Numbered from the stretch's first letter, positions 10,181 to 21,347 are shown. The stretch: DNA of 64,000 nt from Haliea sp. (GCA_024642265.1 JAHEBL010000006.1:1-64000), one strand, 5' to 3'. Notes: generated by a model not told the origin, from the sequence alone. Numbers and translations: made by a program.

Positions 10181-10363
10181 ATGGCTAAAGCAAAAATCAA
10201 GGTTACACAGATCAAGAGTGCCCATGGGCGCCTGAAGAATCACAAGGCCTGTGTGGCTGGTCTGGGTTTGCGTCGTATCGGTCACACCGTGGAAGTGGAA
10301 GACACTCCTTCGGTGCGCGGCATGATTCACGCGGTAAATTACCTCGTTAGGGTTGAGGACTAA
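10181..10363 (+). CDS. rpmD: 50S ribosomal protein L30
   Basis: L30, 60 residues, one ferredoxin-like domain. It reads [20 protein letters not shown] from the ATG at 10181. An upstream in-frame start at 10166 lacks homology and was not used. rplO follows after 3 bases. Confidence 0.96.
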   Translation: MAKAKIKVTQIKSAHGRLKNHKACVAGLGLRRIGHTVEVEDTPSVRGMIHAVNYLVRVED

Positions 10364-10366
10364 ATC

Positions 10367-10813
10367 ATGTCAGAAGTTATGCGACTGAACACTCTGAGCC
10401 CCGCGCCGGGTGCCCGCAAGGACGCCAAGCGCGTTGGGCGCGGTATCGGCAGCGGCCTTGGCAAGACAAGCGGCCGCGGCCACAAGGGCCAGAAGTCACG
10501 CTCCGGCGGCAGGGTAAGACCCGGCTTCGAGGGTGGCCAGATGCCGCTGCAGAAGCGCCTGCCGAAGTATGGTTTTACTTCCAGGATCGGCCGTACAACC
10601 GCACAGGTACGCCTGAGCGAGTTGAACGCGGTAGAAGGCGATATAGTCGATCTCGCCGCGCTGAAAGGTGCCGACCTGATCAACGAGAATATCGCTCGTG
10701 TGAGGGTGTTCCTTTCTGGTGAACTGACAAAACCCGTTACCGTAAAAGGCATCGCGGTTACCAAGGGCGCTCGCGAAGCGATCGAGAAAGCCGGCGGGAA
10801 AGTAGAGGAATAA
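10367..10813 (+). CDS. rplO: 50S ribosomal protein L15
   Basis: L15, 148 residues, is a late-assembly protein with a long glycine/arginine-rich N-terminal extension ([20 protein letters not shown]). I kept the ATG at 10367, which has TTGAGGA upstream; many relatives begin at the position of the ATG at 10379 ([11 protein letters not shown]), so the first four residues are uncertain. The stop directly abuts the secY start. Confidence 0.96.
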   Translation: MSEVMRLNTLSPAPGARKDAKRVGRGIGSGLGKTSGRGHKGQKSRSGGRVRPGFEGGQMPLQKRLPKYGFTSRIGRTTAQVRLSELNAVEGDIVDLAALKGADLINENIARVRVFLSGELTKPVTVKGIAVTKGAREAIEKAGGKVEE

Positions 10814-12142
10814 ATGGCTACACCTCAGCTGCCACAGGTAAACAAAGCGGGACTGGGCGAGCTTTTTGCTCGCCTTCGTTTTGTTCTGCTCGCAATAATT
10901 GTCTATCGGATCGGGACCCATATACCTGTCCCGGGCATAGATCCGAATCAACTTGCAGCATTGTTCAACCAGAATCAGGGAACTATCCTGGGCCTGGCGA
11001 ACATGTTTTCCGGTGGTGCCCTGGAGCGGATGAGTATCCTCGCGCTGGGGATAATGCCCTACATCTCGGCATCGATCATCATGCAGTTGATGGCGGCGGT
11101 GACGCCACAGCTGGAACAGTTGAAGAAAGAGGGTGAGTCCGGCCGTCGCAAGATAAGCCAGTACACGCGCTACCTTACCGTGGTGCTGGCGATTATACAG
11201 GCCACCGGTATGACAGTGGGTATGGCCAACCAGGGCATGTCCTACGACTCTTCACCGTTGTTCTTCGTCATCGCAATCACATCGCTGGTGACTGGTGCCG
11301 TATTCATGATGTGGCTGGGCGAGCAGATTACTGAGAAAGGGGTGGGCAACGGAATTTCGTTGCTGATCTTCGCGGGTATTGTGGCCGGCCTGCCGGCTGC
11401 GATCGGCCAGTCTCTCGAGCAGGCGCGCCAGGGTGAATTGAACATCCTGGTGTTGCTGCTGATACTGACCCTCGCGATCGCCGTTATCTACATGATCGTG
11501 TTCATCGAACGTGGCCAGCGCCGTATCACCGTGAACTACGCGAAGCGGCAGCAGGGGCGCAAGATGTATCAGGCGCAGAGCTCGCACCTGCCGCTCAAGG
11601 TGAATATGGCGGGTGTCATACCGGCCATCTTCGCCAGCAGCATACTGCTGTTCCCGGCGTCTATAGCCCAGTGGTTCGGGTCGTCCGGCTCTGTAGACTG
11701 GCTGCAGGATCTGGCAGTGGCGATTGGTCCGGGCCAGCCCCTGAACATTCTGCTGTTCACGGTGTTTATTGTCTTTTTCTGCTTCTTCTACACCGCCTTG
11801 ATGTTCAACCCGGTGGAAGTGGCAGATAACCTGAAGAAATCAGGCGCGTTTGTGCCGGGAATTCGCCCGGGACAGCAGACCGCCAATTATATCGATGGCG
11901 TGCTGACAAGGCTGACAGTCTTTGGCGCCGCCTACATAGCCCTGGTATGCCTGTTGCCCCAGTTCCTGGTGGTGATGTGGAATGTGCCTTTTTACCTGGG
12001 TGGTACTTCATTGCTGATCGTAGTGGTTGTGGTGATGGATTTCATGGCACAGGTGCAGAGCCACCTGATGTCACACCAGTATGACTCGGTGATGAAAAAG
12101 GCCAATTTGAAAACCTATGGCAGTGCCGGACGGGTTCGCTGA
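10814..12142 (+). CDS. secY: Preprotein translocase subunit SecY
   Basis: SecY, the channel-forming subunit of the SecYEG translocon in the inner membrane, 442 residues with ten predicted membrane helices. The plug-region [20 protein letters not shown] and the cytoplasmic loop [15 protein letters not shown] are conserved. Its ATG immediately follows the rplO stop, so translation is probably coupled. Exported cytochromes and lipoproteins later in this window would use this route. Confidence 0.99.
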   Translation: MATPQLPQVNKAGLGELFARLRFVLLAIIVYRIGTHIPVPGIDPNQLAALFNQNQGTILGLANMFSGGALERMSILALGIMPYISASIIMQLMAAVTPQLEQLKKEGESGRRKISQYTRYLTVVLAIIQATGMTVGMANQGMSYDSSPLFFVIAITSLVTGAVFMMWLGEQITEKGVGNGISLLIFAGIVAGLPAAIGQSLEQARQGELNILVLLLILTLAIAVIYMIVFIERGQRRITVNYAKRQQGRKMYQAQSSHLPLKVNMAGVIPAIFASSILLFPASIAQWFGSSGSVDWLQDLAVAIGPGQPLNILLFTVFIVFFCFFYTALMFNPVEVADNLKKSGAFVPGIRPGQQTANYIDGVLTRLTVFGAAYIALVCLLPQFLVVMWNVPFYLGGTSLLIVVVVVMDFMAQVQSHLMSHQYDSVMKKANLKTYGSAGRVR

Positions 12143-12188
12143 AGCGATCCGGTTGGCAGGTCTGAGTTAAGGGAAACGGAGTAGTGTC

Positions 12189-12305
12189 ATGAAAGTACGT
12201 GCATCGGTCAAAAAGATCTGCAGGAATTGCAAGGTAGTGCGCCGTAACGGTGTAGTGCGTGTGATCTGCAATACAGACCCGCGCCACAAGCAGCGCCAGG
12301 GCTAA
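12189..12305 (+). CDS. rpmJ: 50S ribosomal protein L36 (zinc-ribbon form)
   Basis: A 38-codon gene easily missed because of its size. The start reads [19 protein letters not shown] and the four zinc ligands C11, C14, C27 and H33 of the canonical zinc-binding L36 are all present. It lies between secY and rpsM, its usual place, and closes the spc block before the alpha-operon promoter. Confidence 0.97.
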   Translation: MKVRASVKKICRNCKVVRRNGVVRVICNTDPRHKQRQG

Positions 12306-12315
12306 CATCCGGCGG

Positions 12316-12344
12316 TTGATTTTTTGTAATGATTTCGCTAGAAT
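12316..12344 (+). promoter_or_regulatory. Sigma-70 promoter of the alpha operon
   Basis: TTGATT (12316-12321), a 17-base spacer and TAGAAT (12339-12344). The start would fall near 12351, leaving a leader of about 95 bases before rpsM. In E. coli S4 binds the alpha leader as a repressor; the leader here is long enough, but I did not establish its fold. Confidence 0.8.
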
Positions 12345-12445
12345 GCCGCGCCTTTTGACCGGGACTCGTTGAAATTTGACGAGGTTCAGTGAACCGGGAA
12401 CGAAGTTGCAGCACAGAGCGACGATAAACGATTGGAGAAAGATGG

Positions 12446-12802
12446 ATGGCTCGTATTGCCGGCGTCAACATACCTGATAACAAACATGCTGTTATCTCAT
12501 TGACATACATATTTGGCGTTGGTCGTGCCCAGGCGCGCCGCCTGTGCGCAGATGCCGGTGTTGCGGAGAATGCCAAGATCAGCGATCTGACCGATGGCGA
12601 GATGGACGCGTTGCGTGCCAAGGTCACGGACATGACTGTTGAGGGTGACCTGCGCCGTGAAGTCTCCATGAATATAAAGCGCCTCATGGACCTGGGTTGT
12701 AACCGTGGGCTGCGTCACCGTCGGGGACTTCCCCTGCGCGGACAGCGCACCAAGACCAACGCCCGCACCCGCAAGGGTCCGCGCAAGCCGATTCGCAAAT
12801 AG
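12446..12802 (+). CDS. rpsM: 30S ribosomal protein S13
   Basis: S13, 118 residues, contacts the P-site tRNA and the large subunit. It begins [20 protein letters not shown] and ends in the basic tail [30 protein letters not shown] precedes the ATG. It is first in the alpha operon, downstream of its own promoter. Confidence 0.98.
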   Translation: MARIAGVNIPDNKHAVISLTYIFGVGRAQARRLCADAGVAENAKISDLTDGEMDALRAKVTDMTVEGDLRREVSMNIKRLMDLGCNRGLRHRRGLPLRGQRTKTNARTRKGPRKPIRK

Positions 12803-12878
12803 GGGATAAACCCCGCGAGTCCGATTTTAGTGTAGCTGCACCGAAGTGCAGTGTTGATATTAAAGCAGGAAGTTTATT

Positions 12879-13271
12879 ATGGCCAAGCCAGGTGCCAAAA
12901 GCACTCGTAAGAAGATTACCAAGACCGTTGTGGACGGTATCGCGCACGTGCACGCGTCTTTCAACAACACCATCATCACCATTACCGACAGGCAGGGTAA
13001 TACCCTGAGCTGGGCCACCTCAGGTGGTTCCGGTTTCCGTGGTTCGCGTAAGAGTACCCCTTTCGCCGCGCAGGTTGCGGCTGAGCGTGCCGGTGAGGCA
13101 GCCAAGGAGTACGGTCTCAAGAACCTGGATGTACAGGTCAAGGGACCTGGACCCGGGCGCGAGTCTGCAGTCCGCGCACTCAATGCCTGCGGCTACAAGA
13201 TCAGCAACATCACCGACGTTACGCCGATACCGCACAATGGCTGCCGTCCTCCCAAGAAACGTCGCGTCTAA
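12879..13271 (+). CDS. rpsK: 30S ribosomal protein S11
   Basis: S11, 130 residues, lies on the platform near the E site. Conserved segments [20 protein letters not shown] and the end PPKKRRV are clear. AAAGCAGGAAG precedes the ATG. rpsD follows after 32 bases. Confidence 0.98.
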   Translation: MAKPGAKSTRKKITKTVVDGIAHVHASFNNTIITITDRQGNTLSWATSGGSGFRGSRKSTPFAAQVAAERAGEAAKEYGLKNLDVQVKGPGPGRESAVRALNACGYKISNITDVTPIPHNGCRPPKKRRV

Positions 13272-13303
13272 CGCACAGTAAGCGCTTACAGGATAGAATT
13301 GAC

Positions 13304-13924
13304 ATGGCTCGATATATTGGACCCAAGTGCAAGCTCTCCCGTCGTGAAGGAACAGACCTGTTCCTGAAAAGCGGGGTGCGTGCGCTGGAAAGCAAGTGTA
13401 AAGCAGAAGCGGCCCCCGGCCAGCACGGCGCCCGTCGCGGCCGCCTGTCTGACTACGGCGTGCAGCTGCGTGAAAAGCAGAAAGTGCGTCGCATCTATGG
13501 CGTACTGGAGAAGCAGTTCCGCAATTACTACAAGGAAGCAGCCCGCCTGAAGGGCGCTACCGGTGAGAACCTGCTGCAGCTGCTGGAAAGCCGGCTTGAT
13601 AACGTGGTGTACCGGATGGGTTTTGGTTCGACCCGTGCCGAGGCGCGCCAGATGGTCGCCCACAAGGCGATCCTCGTGAATGGCACCGCTGTGAATATCG
13701 CGTCCTACCAGGTCAAGGCGGGCGACGTGGTGTCCCTGCGTGAAAAAGCCAAGAAGCAGCTGCGCGTGCAGTCTGCCATGGCGCTGGCTGCCCAGCGTGG
13801 CGAACCAGAGTGGATTGAAATGAACAGCGAAAAGCTGGAAGGGGTGTTCAAGTCAGTACCCGATCGTCAGGACCTGTCCTCAGACATTAACGAAAACCTG
13901 ATCGTCGAACTTTACTCCAAGTAA
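13304..13924 (+). CDS. rpsD: 30S ribosomal protein S4
   Basis: S4, 206 residues, is a primary 16S rRNA assembly protein with an S4 RNA-binding domain ([20 protein letters not shown], near residues 93-112). It is the E. coli alpha-operon repressor. The N-terminal cysteines that bind zinc in some bacteria are not present as a full set, so this is the zinc-free type. Confidence 0.98.
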   Translation: MARYIGPKCKLSRREGTDLFLKSGVRALESKCKAEAAPGQHGARRGRLSDYGVQLREKQKVRRIYGVLEKQFRNYYKEAARLKGATGENLLQLLESRLDNVVYRMGFGSTRAEARQMVAHKAILVNGTAVNIASYQVKAGDVVSLREKAKKQLRVQSAMALAAQRGEPEWIEMNSEKLEGVFKSVPDRQDLSSDINENLIVELYSK

Positions 13925-13960
13925 TCCACTGAAGGACCAACCTACAATACAGGTGCCCCA

Positions 13961-14965
13961 ATGCAGAGTGCAGTGAACGAATTTTTGACACCCCGTGTCA
14001 TCAAGGTTGATGAGAAGAACAATACCCGCGCCCAGGTTACCCTGGAGCCGCTGGAGCGTGGCTTCGGTCACACCCTTGGCAATGCCCTACGCCGAATCCT
14101 GCTGTCCTCCATGCCCGGCTGTGCAATCACCGAGGTAGAGATCGACGGTGTACTGCACGAGTACAGCGCCATCGAGGGTGTCCAGGAAGACGTGATCGAG
14201 ATCCTGCTCAACCTCAAGGGCGTCGCCCTGGTGATGAATGGCAAGGAAGAAGCAGAGCTGACCCTGAGCAAGAAGGGCCCGGGTGTCGTCACCGCTGCGG
14301 ATATCCAGGTGGATCACGACATCGAGGTGCGCAATCCCGACCACGTGATCTGTCATCTGAACGGCAAGTCCGAAATCAGCATGAAACTCACTGTGGCTCG
14401 CGGCCGCGGCTACTCACCGGCGGATTCCCGGGAGAACCCTGAAGAGGAGACCCGCTCCATCGGTCGCCTGCAGCTGGACGCCACATTTTCGCCGGTCCAT
14501 CGCGTATCCTATGTTGTTGAAGCTGCCCGTGTTGAGCAGCGCACTGACCTCGACAAGCTGGTTCTCGATCTGGAAACCAACGGAACTATAGACCCGGAAG
14601 AAGCGATTCGTCGCGCAGCGACCATACTGCAGCAGCAGTTGGCGGTGTTCGTTGACCTTGAGAGCGAGAGCGAATCTGTCTCTGTCATCGAAGAAGACGA
14701 GGTCGACCCGATACTGCTGCGCCCGGTGGACGATCTGGAGCTGACCGTGCGCTCCGCGAACTGCCTGAAGGCAGAGAATATTTACTACATCGGTGACCTG
14801 GTGCAGCGCACTGAAGTAGAACTGCTCAAGACGCCGAACCTGGGCAAGAAGTCACTGACCGAAATCAAGGACGTTCTGGCCTCGCGCGGTTTGTCCCTGG
14901 GTATGCGGCTGGACAACTGGCCGCCCGCGAGTCTGAAAAACGACGACAGGGTATTGAGCGTTTAA
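13961..14965 (+). CDS. rpoA: DNA-directed RNA polymerase subunit alpha
   Basis: Alpha subunit, 334 residues. The N-terminal domain (about 1-235) dimerises and nucleates the enzyme ([20 protein letters not shown] near residues 35-54). An acidic linker leads to the C-terminal domain (about 250-325), whose [18 protein letters not shown] helix contacts UP elements and activators. It lies between rpsD and rplQ as in nearly all Gammaproteobacteria. Confidence 0.99.
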   Translation: MQSAVNEFLTPRVIKVDEKNNTRAQVTLEPLERGFGHTLGNALRRILLSSMPGCAITEVEIDGVLHEYSAIEGVQEDVIEILLNLKGVALVMNGKEEAELTLSKKGPGVVTAADIQVDHDIEVRNPDHVICHLNGKSEISMKLTVARGRGYSPADSRENPEEETRSIGRLQLDATFSPVHRVSYVVEAARVEQRTDLDKLVLDLETNGTIDPEEAIRRAATILQQQLAVFVDLESESESVSVIEEDEVDPILLRPVDDLELTVRSANCLKAENIYYIGDLVQRTEVELLKTPNLGKKSLTEIKDVLASRGLSLGMRLDNWPPASLKNDDRVLSV

Positions 14966-15054
14966 CAAAACGACGATCGGGTCTGGCCCTAGGGGAAAGC
15001 CCGCATCACAAGTTAGCCGTGCTGAGATAGCACAGACAGTATAGGATTGGAAAA

Positions 15055-15444
15055 ATGCGTCATCGTCATAGTGGACGTCAGTTAAACAGGAACAGCTCCC
15101 ACCGCAAGGCCATGTTCCGCAATATGGCCGTTTCCCTGGTGGAGCACGAGCTGATCAAAACCACCTTGCCCAAGGCAAAGGAGCTGCGCAGCTACGCGGA
15201 GCCCCTGATCACCCTGGCCAAGAAGGACAGCGTTGCGAATCGCCGCCTTGCGTTCGACCGCACCCGCAGCAAAGAAGCTGTCGGTAAGCTGTTCGGCGAG
15301 TTGGGTCCGCGCTACCAGGAGCGTCCCGGTGGTTACATCCGCATACTCAAGTGTGGCTACCGCACCGGTGACAAGGCGCCAATGGCCTATGTCGAGCTGG
15401 TGGATCGTCCCCAGGCAGAGCAGCAGGTTGACGACGAGGATTAA
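15055..15444 (+). CDS. rplQ: 50S ribosomal protein L17
   Basis: L17, 129 residues, begins [20 protein letters not shown], the family signature. It lies at the tunnel exit region. It is the last gene of the alpha operon, with a terminator starting 26 bases after the stop. Confidence 0.98.
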   Translation: MRHRHSGRQLNRNSSHRKAMFRNMAVSLVEHELIKTTLPKAKELRSYAEPLITLAKKDSVANRRLAFDRTRSKEAVGKLFGELGPRYQERPGGYIRILKCGYRTGDKAPMAYVELVDRPQAEQQVDDED

Positions 15445-15469
15445 GATTCCACCTCAGTCATTATCAAAG

Positions 15470-15496
15470 AAGCCGGGCATTGCCCGGCTTTTTTTT
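15470..15496 (+). terminator. Rho-independent terminator after rplQ
   Basis: AAGCCGGGC (15470-15478) pairs with GCCCGGCTT (15482-15490) around the loop ATT and is followed by a run of T residues. The stem resembles the one after tuf (GCCCGGC core). Confidence 0.92.
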
Positions 15497-15533
15497 GCCT
15501 GGGATGGTCTCCTGCCACCTGGTCGCCCCGTGC

Positions 15534-17387
15534 TCAGGGCGAGTCGTCGCGATAGCTGGTGGCCAGTTGGGGGCGGCCGAAAAACAGCGCGGCACTCAGC
15601 ATCAGCCGCTCGGCGCTGCTCATATCCGCCCGTTGAGCCAACACCTCGCGAGCCAGGGCGGGTTCGTCGGTTATCACGCCGTCCACCCCCATGGACATCC
15701 AGCGTGACAGGGAGAGGGCGTCATTGACGGTCCAGACGAAAACGCCCTTGCCCGCCGCGTGGGCGCGGCGGATGAAGGCTCTGCTTGCCATGGCCTGGTT
15801 TACCGCAAGGAAATCGACATCCAGGCGCGACAGGTCACCCACCGCGCTGGCCGCCAGTAAGCCGGCGGTCCAGTCGGGGCGCAGGGCCTTGAGCTTTTGG
15901 ACACCCTCCAGTTTCAGTGACATCACCACCACATCCTGGCTCATACCGGCCTGCTCCACGATGTCCACCACCCGCTGTTCCAGCTGCTGGTCGTGGCCGT
16001 AGTACTTGAGTTCGATAACCAGCTTCGAGCGGCCTTTTATCTCAGCGAGTACTTCCTGCAGGGTCGGTACCCGCTGGTCTGAGAATCCGGGGTCGAACCA
16101 GCTGCCGATATCGATCTGCCGGATCTCGGCCAGGTTTCCCTCCCAGATTTTCAGGGGATTGCCCGCCAGTTTCATGAAGTCGCTGTCGTGTACCACCACG
16201 ACCTCGCCGTCCCTCGTCTCCTGTACGTCAATTTCCACCCAGTCGGTGCCGTCATTTACGGCCCGCCGTACTGACGCCAGGGTGTTTTCCGGCGCGGCTC
16301 CCGCTGCGCCGCGGTGCGCGACTACCAGTACCGCATCATCAGGTTTTACCTCCCGCAGTAGCCACAGGCCCGCCAGTACCGCCAGCGTGGTTGCGGCAAG
16401 CGCCCCTATGACCCAGGGGCCGGTACCCGCGGTCCCGGGCCGGTCTGCCGCCCGTTGCAGGTTTTGCAGGAGCTTCTCTCCCGAGACAGACGGGCTGTAG
16501 CGTTTGAAGGCCGCTGCCACAACGAAGGTGAAGCTGGTCATGGTGAAAGCGGTGGCGACAAAATTGAGACAGGTCCACAGCACTGCAGTCGCGCCCAGCA
16601 GCAGCACCAGCACGGACAGGTTCTGCCCCTGGGATGTCGCGGCAACAGCCGTTGCCGCACTGAGAAATGCCAGGGGTATCAGTGAGACTGCCAGCGCCAG
16701 CAACAGCCAGCGTACAAAGGCGCCCAGTAATTCCGCCCGCCTGCCCGCCGTCAGCTGTTCGCTGGCGGCGAAAGCGGCGCCCGGCGCGGTGTCCGTAAAC
16801 AGGACCAGTGGCAGTGCCATGCTCCAGCCGATCAACCTGCGGCCCAGTAACCAGACCAGCAACAACAGCAGCGGGGCGGCCATGGCCAGGGCCTGGTAAA
16901 AAGCCGGCGGGCGTTGGGAGAGATAGTAATTGATGTCGTAGTCGCCCAGCAGCCACCAGGCGATCAGGCCGATAGCCGCCAAAAAAGGCAACAGGTAAGC
17001 CAGTACCCTGACCGTGAGGCCAATAGTCAGCCGCAACAGCTGTTGCGCATGCCGCAGTGAGAATCGCACGGCGGCCAGCGGCGCAATCTTCAGGGAGTGT
17101 TGCGCCCCCTGTGCGATGGCCTGCAGCGCACCCAGCTCCAGACCGGCAATGGCAAGCAGCAGGCCTATCAGGAAAATCGCCGAGGCCAGCCCCAGCGGGC
17201 TGAGCAGCAATAGCGCGATATCCTGGTCGGCAACCGCGGCGTTACCCGAGAGGGCCAGCAGCCCCTGCAGGGCCACGCCGAACAGGGGCGTAAACAGGGC
17301 AATCCCAAGCAGGGTAAACAGCAGGTGCACCACCAGAGCCGGGCGCCAGTAGCGGCGTGCCTGGCTCAACACGGAAGAAAGTTGCAT
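15534..17387 (-). CDS. Membrane-anchored glycerophosphodiester phosphodiesterase
   Basis: Protein of 617 residues. The first roughly 345 residues contain multiple hydrophobic helices (GDPD-associated membrane domain), and the remainder is a GDPD catalytic domain. Catalytic landmarks are H358-R359-G360, E385/D387 in VEIDVQE, and H400-D401 in VVHDSD. GDPDs cleave glycerophosphodiesters to glycerol-3-phosphate and an alcohol, using a divalent metal. The domain order suggests activity at the membrane on lipid head-group products or lipids. AGGAG precedes the ATG. The gene is convergent with rplQ; its substrate is not evident. Confidence 0.9.
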   Translation of the reverse strand: MQLSSVLSQARRYWRPALVVHLLFTLLGIALFTPLFGVALQGLLALSGNAAVADQDIALLLLSPLGLASAIFLIGLLLAIAGLELGALQAIAQGAQHSLKIAPLAAVRFSLRHAQQLLRLTIGLTVRVLAYLLPFLAAIGLIAWWLLGDYDINYYLSQRPPAFYQALAMAAPLLLLLVWLLGRRLIGWSMALPLVLFTDTAPGAAFAASEQLTAGRRAELLGAFVRWLLLALAVSLIPLAFLSAATAVAATSQGQNLSVLVLLLGATAVLWTCLNFVATAFTMTSFTFVVAAAFKRYSPSVSGEKLLQNLQRAADRPGTAGTGPWVIGALAATTLAVLAGLWLLREVKPDDAVLVVAHRGAAGAAPENTLASVRRAVNDGTDWVEIDVQETRDGEVVVVHDSDFMKLAGNPLKIWEGNLAEIRQIDIGSWFDPGFSDQRVPTLQEVLAEIKGRSKLVIELKYYGHDQQLEQRVVDIVEQAGMSQDVVVMSLKLEGVQKLKALRPDWTAGLLAASAVGDLSRLDVDFLAVNQAMASRAFIRRAHAAGKGVFVWTVNDALSLSRWMSMGVDGVITDEPALAREVLAQRADMSSAERLMLSAALFFGRPQLATSYRDDSP

Positions 17388-17535
17388 GGCCTGCTCCTGT
17401 GGATACGCGAGGGGCTAACATAACATGCCGATGCCGGCGCCGCATTCGGCTCGGGGTAAGCGCGGGCTGATCCGCCTTGCACACAGGTGATCCTATGCTA
17501 GGCTGCCAGCTCAGATTCACGCAAGAGGCATACCC

Positions 17536-18408
17536 GTGACCGATACAACCGTACTGACCGGTGGGCTGCATTTCGGCGAAGGACCGCGCTGGCACCAGGG
17601 GCGACTGTGGTTCAGCGATTTCTACGACCACGCGGTCAAGTCCGTCGACCCCGCCGGGCAGCTCAGAACCGAATACAGCTTCGATGACCAGACCTCGGGC
17701 CTCGGCTGGCTGCCGGACGGGCGCCTGCTGGTGGTGTCCATGCGGCAGCTGGCTGTGCTGCGACAGGAGGGTGACCGCTTTGTAGTGCATGCCGATCTCT
17801 CGGGACTGGCGCGTCACCTGTGCAATGACATGGTGGTGGATGGTGCCGGCCGGGCCTGGGTCGGGAATTTCGGCTTTGATCTCGATGCCGAGCTCGACCG
17901 GCGCAGCCCGGAAGCCGTATTTGCGGATCATCCCGCTGCCAATCTTGCCCGGGTAGACCCCGATGGCAGTGTGCACCTGGCGGCTGCGGACATGCATTTT
18001 CCCAATGGCAGTGTGGTGACACCCGATGGCAAGACCCTGATCGTGGCTGAAACCCTCGCCATGTGCCTGACCGCATTCGATATTGGTGATGACGGCGAGT
18101 TGCTGAACCGGCGCATCTGGGCCCCGGTGGGTATGCGGGCACCGGACGGTATCTGTCTCGATGCCAACGGCAATATCTGGGTAGCCAATGCTCTCGCCCC
18201 GGAGTGCGTCTTGTTTGCCCCGGGTGGCGAGGAGTTGCAGGTCGTCGGCACCAGCCAGAACTGTTATGCCTGTATGCTGGGAGGCGCCGACGGCCGCGAT
18301 CTGCATCTTGTGACTGCGCCCTCCAGCCACCGTGGCACGGCGTCGGTCGAGCGGGCGGGCAGGATCGAAACCTGCAGGGTCGACGTGCCGGGCGCGGGCT
18401 GGCCCTGA
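17536..18408 (+). CDS. SMP-30/gluconolactonase-family protein
   Basis: Protein of 290 residues with a six-bladed propeller pattern of the SMP-30/gluconolactonase/LRE family. It carries the expected metal ligand positions: E15 in HFGEGPRW, an Asn-Asp pair in CNDMVVDGAGRAWVG, and an Asp in APDGICLDANGNIWVANA. Family members hydrolyse sugar lactones or similar esters; the substrate here is unknown. Translation begins at GTG 17536 with AGAGG upstream. The gene is convergent with uvrA and has no obvious partner. Confidence 0.85.
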   Translation: MTDTTVLTGGLHFGEGPRWHQGRLWFSDFYDHAVKSVDPAGQLRTEYSFDDQTSGLGWLPDGRLLVVSMRQLAVLRQEGDRFVVHADLSGLARHLCNDMVVDGAGRAWVGNFGFDLDAELDRRSPEAVFADHPAANLARVDPDGSVHLAAADMHFPNGSVVTPDGKTLIVAETLAMCLTAFDIGDDGELLNRRIWAPVGMRAPDGICLDANGNIWVANALAPECVLFAPGGEELQVVGTSQNCYACMLGGADGRDLHLVTAPSSHRGTASVERAGRIETCRVDVPGAGWP

Positions 18409-18432
18409 GGTCCTCCCGGGCCCACCCCGGGC

Positions 18433-21282
18433 TCAGGCGGCGCGCTTGCCCGCTTTGCGCTGTTTCAGCATGGGGGCCAGGAACTGCCCGGTAAATGACT
18501 GCTTGGCCTTGGCCACCGCTTCGGGCGTGCCGGTGGCGATAATCTGGCCGCCGCCGCTGCCACCCTCGGGCCCCAGGTCGACTATCCAGTCGGCGGTTTT
18601 GATGACGTCGAGATTGTGCTCGATGATGACGATGGTATTGCCGTGGTCGCGCAGACGGTGCAGCACTGCCAACAGTTGCTTGATGTCCTCGAAATGCAGG
18701 CCGGTGGTAGGTTCATCCAGGATATACAGGGTCTTGCCGGTATCCCGTTTTGACAGCTCGCGAGACAGTTTCACCCGCTGGGCCTCGCCGCCCGACAGGG
18801 TGGTGGCGGCCTGGCCGAGGCGGATGTAGGACAGCCCCACGTCCATCAGCGTCTGCAGTTTGCGGGCGATCGCCGGAACCGGTTCAAAGAAGACCAGGGC
18901 GTCCTCCACGGTCATTTCCAGCACCTCGTGGATATTCCGCCCCTTGTAGCGCACCTCGAGGGTTTCCCGGTTGTAGCGCTTGCCCTTGCAGATATCGCAT
19001 GGCACATAGATATCCGGCAGAAAGTGCATCTCTACCTTGGTGACGCCGTCGCCCTGGCAGGCTTCACAGCGCCCCCCCTTCACATTGAAGCTGAAGCGAC
19101 CCGCCTTGTAGCCGCGTGAGCGGGCTTCGTGGGTGCCCGCGAACAACTCCCTCACCGGCGTGAAAATCCCGGTATAGGTGGCGGGATTGGAGCGCGGTGT
19201 GCGCCCGATCGGGCTCTGGTCGATATCGATGCACTTGTCTATCTGGTCCATGCCCTCAATGGAGTGATAGGGCGCCGGGGTGAGCGTGGTGGCGCCATTG
19301 AGTTCCGTTGCGGCGATCGGGTACAGGGTGCCGTTGATCAGCGTGGACTTGCCGGAGCCGGAGACGCCGGTCACGCAGGTGAGCAGTCCCAGGGGTATCT
19401 CCAGGGTCACCGACTGCAGGTTGTTGCCGGCCGCGCCCGCCAGCACCAGCTGGCGCCCGGGATCATTGGGCGTGCGCCGCGCCGGGATGTCGATCCTGCG
19501 TTTGCCTGACAGGTAGGCCCCGGTAAGGGATTCCTCGTTGTTGAGGATATCCTTGAGCTTGCCCTGGGCAACTATCCGTCCACCGTGTACTCCGGCGCCC
19601 GGACCGATATCGATGATGTGATCGGCGCTTCGTATCGCGTCTTCGTCGTGTTCTACCACCAGCACCGTATTGCCCAGATCGCGCAGGTGGGTGAGGGTGG
19701 CGAGCAGTCGCTCATTGTCCCGCTGGTGCAGGCCGATAGAGGGTTCGTCGAGGATGTACATCACCCCTACCAGTCCCGCCCCGATCTGGGACGCGAGCCG
19801 GATGCGCTGGGCCTCGCCGCCGGAGAGGGTTTCTGCGCTGCGATTGAGCGTGAGGTAGTTGAGGCCCACATCGACCAGGAAACGGTAGCGCGCCCGCAGC
19901 TCCTTCATGATCTTGTTGGCAATTTCTCCCTTGCGGCCCTCGAGCTGCAACTGACCGAAGTAAAGTTCGGCCTCCCCAACCGGCATGCTGGTAATGCTGG
20001 GCAGGGTGCGTTCGTCCACAAACACATTGCGCGCATCGCGCCGCAGGCGGGTGCCCTCGCAGTCCGGGCAGGGATGGTTGGAGAGAAACCGCGCCAGTTC
20101 CTCGCGTACCGACGAGGAGTCCGTGTCCCGGTAGCGCCTTTCCATATTCGGGATGATGCCCTCGAAGGGGTGGGTGCGCTTGAACACGTCGCCGCGGTCA
20201 TTGACATAGGCGAAGGCGATCTCCTGCTTGCCGCTGCCCTGCAGGATTATCTGGCGGTGTTTCTTGCTCAGTTGTTCGAAGGGGGTGTCGATATCGAAGC
20301 CGTAATGCTCGGCCAGTGATGTGAGCATGTGGAAGTAGTACACGTTGCGCCGGTCCCAGCCGCGAATGGCACCCTCGGACAGGCTTGCTTCCGGGTGCAG
20401 CACGACCCGCTCCTCATCGAAATACTGACGTACACCGAGACCGTCGCAGCTGGCACAGGCCCCGGCGGGGTTGTTGAACGAGAACAGTCGGGGCTCCAGT
20501 TCATCGATACTGTGGCCGCATTCCGGACAGGCGAAGCGGGCGGAAAAGCTGATGTCGTCGCCGTCGCCTTCCATATAGCTGATCGAAGCCAGGCCGTCGG
20601 TCAGACCGAGCGCTGTCTCGAAGGATTCGGCCAGCCGGATCCCCAGGTCCTCGCGCACCTTGAAGCGGTCCACGACCACCTCGATCCGGTGCTTCTTTTT
20701 CTTGTCCAGTGTCGGCAGGTCGTCCAGGTCAGTGACAATGCCATTGACCCGGGCTCTGACAAACCCGCCCGCGCGCAATTCCTCGAAAACGTGCAGGTGC
20801 TCGCCCTTGCGGTCTCTCACCACCGGTGCCAGCAGCATCAGTTTGCTGCCCTCAGGCAGGGCCAGCACGGTATCCACCATCTGGCTGACGGTCTGGGCCT
20901 GCAGGTTGTGGCCGTGATCGGGGCAGCGGGGTTCTCCCACCCGCGCAAACAGCAGCCTGAGGTAGTCGTATATCTCGGTGATGGTGCCCACGGTAGAGCG
21001 TGGATTGTGAGAGGTGGATTTCTGCTCGATGGAAATGGCGGGCGACAGGCCCTCGATATGGTCCATGTCCGGCTTTTCCATCATGGACAGGAACTGCCGG
21101 GCGTAGGTGGACAGGGATTCCACGTAGCGGCGCTGCCCCTCCGCGTACAGCGTGTCGAACGCGAGCGATGACTTGCCGGAGCCCGATAGCCCGGTAATCA
21201 CCACCAGCTTGTCCCTGGGGATGTCCAGGTCGATATTCTTGAGGTTGTGGGTGCGCGCCCCACGTACTTGAATGGTGTCCAT
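18433..21282 (-). CDS. uvrA: Excinuclease ABC subunit UvrA
   Basis: UvrA, 949 residues, is the damage-recognition ATPase of nucleotide excision repair; it loads UvrB at DNA lesions. Two ABC ATPase halves are visible: Walker [10 protein letters not shown] at residues 31-39 and [10 protein letters not shown] in the second half, each with an LSGGEAQR signature. Zinc modules are present as CPECGH...CASCDG and CEACQGDG...CDICKGKR. Length is normal and no frame break is seen. A good promoter lies at 21319-21347 and a palindrome overlaps it. The uvrA<>MFS-ssb arrangement matches that in pseudomonads. Confidence 0.99.
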   Translation of the reverse strand: MDTIQVRGARTHNLKNIDLDIPRDKLVVITGLSGSGKSSLAFDTLYAEGQRRYVESLSTYARQFLSMMEKPDMDHIEGLSPAISIEQKSTSHNPRSTVGTITEIYDYLRLLFARVGEPRCPDHGHNLQAQTVSQMVDTVLALPEGSKLMLLAPVVRDRKGEHLHVFEELRAGGFVRARVNGIVTDLDDLPTLDKKKKHRIEVVVDRFKVREDLGIRLAESFETALGLTDGLASISYMEGDGDDISFSARFACPECGHSIDELEPRLFSFNNPAGACASCDGLGVRQYFDEERVVLHPEASLSEGAIRGWDRRNVYYFHMLTSLAEHYGFDIDTPFEQLSKKHRQIILQGSGKQEIAFAYVNDRGDVFKRTHPFEGIIPNMERRYRDTDSSSVREELARFLSNHPCPDCEGTRLRRDARNVFVDERTLPSITSMPVGEAELYFGQLQLEGRKGEIANKIMKELRARYRFLVDVGLNYLTLNRSAETLSGGEAQRIRLASQIGAGLVGVMYILDEPSIGLHQRDNERLLATLTHLRDLGNTVLVVEHDEDAIRSADHIIDIGPGAGVHGGRIVAQGKLKDILNNEESLTGAYLSGKRRIDIPARRTPNDPGRQLVLAGAAGNNLQSVTLEIPLGLLTCVTGVSGSGKSTLINGTLYPIAATELNGATTLTPAPYHSIEGMDQIDKCIDIDQSPIGRTPRSNPATYTGIFTPVRELFAGTHEARSRGYKAGRFSFNVKGGRCEACQGDGVTKVEMHFLPDIYVPCDICKGKRYNRETLEVRYKGRNIHEVLEMTVEDALVFFEPVPAIARKLQTLMDVGLSYIRLGQAATTLSGGEAQRVKLSRELSKRDTGKTLYILDEPTTGLHFEDIKQLLAVLHRLRDHGNTIVIIEHNLDVIKTADWIVDLGPEGGSGGGQIIATGTPEAVAKAKQSFTGQFLAPMLKQRKAGKRAA

Positions 21283-21312
21283 AAGTGGCCCGATACCGCT
21301 GTGAAAGCGAAA

Positions 21313-21332
21313 CCAGGCAGTATATGCCCTGG
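21313..21332. repeat. Inverted repeat over the uvrA -10 element
   Basis: CCAGG (21313-21317) and CCTGG (21328-21332) flank ten bases, and inside lies GGCA-N5-TGCC (21316-21328). It covers the uvrA -10 hexamer, so it could be an operator. It does not fit the LexA consensus CTG-N10-CAG. Confidence 0.4.
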
Positions 21333-21347
21333 CTCATGTGGCTGCAA
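21319..21347 (-). promoter_or_regulatory. Predicted promoter of uvrA
   Basis: On the minus strand TTGCAG (21347-21342), 17-base spacer, TATACT (21324-21319). Transcription would begin about 30 bases before the ATG at 21282. Confidence 0.75.

Noticed and set aside
12208-12687. Minus-strand frame covering rpmJ and the alpha-operon promoter
   Set aside because: It would conflict with rpmJ, the promoter and rpsM, and has no recognisable product.
21299-21316. LexA box before uvrA (CTGTGAAAGCGAAACCAG)
   Set aside because: The CTG and CAG are 12 bases apart, not 10, and the centre is not A/T alternating.
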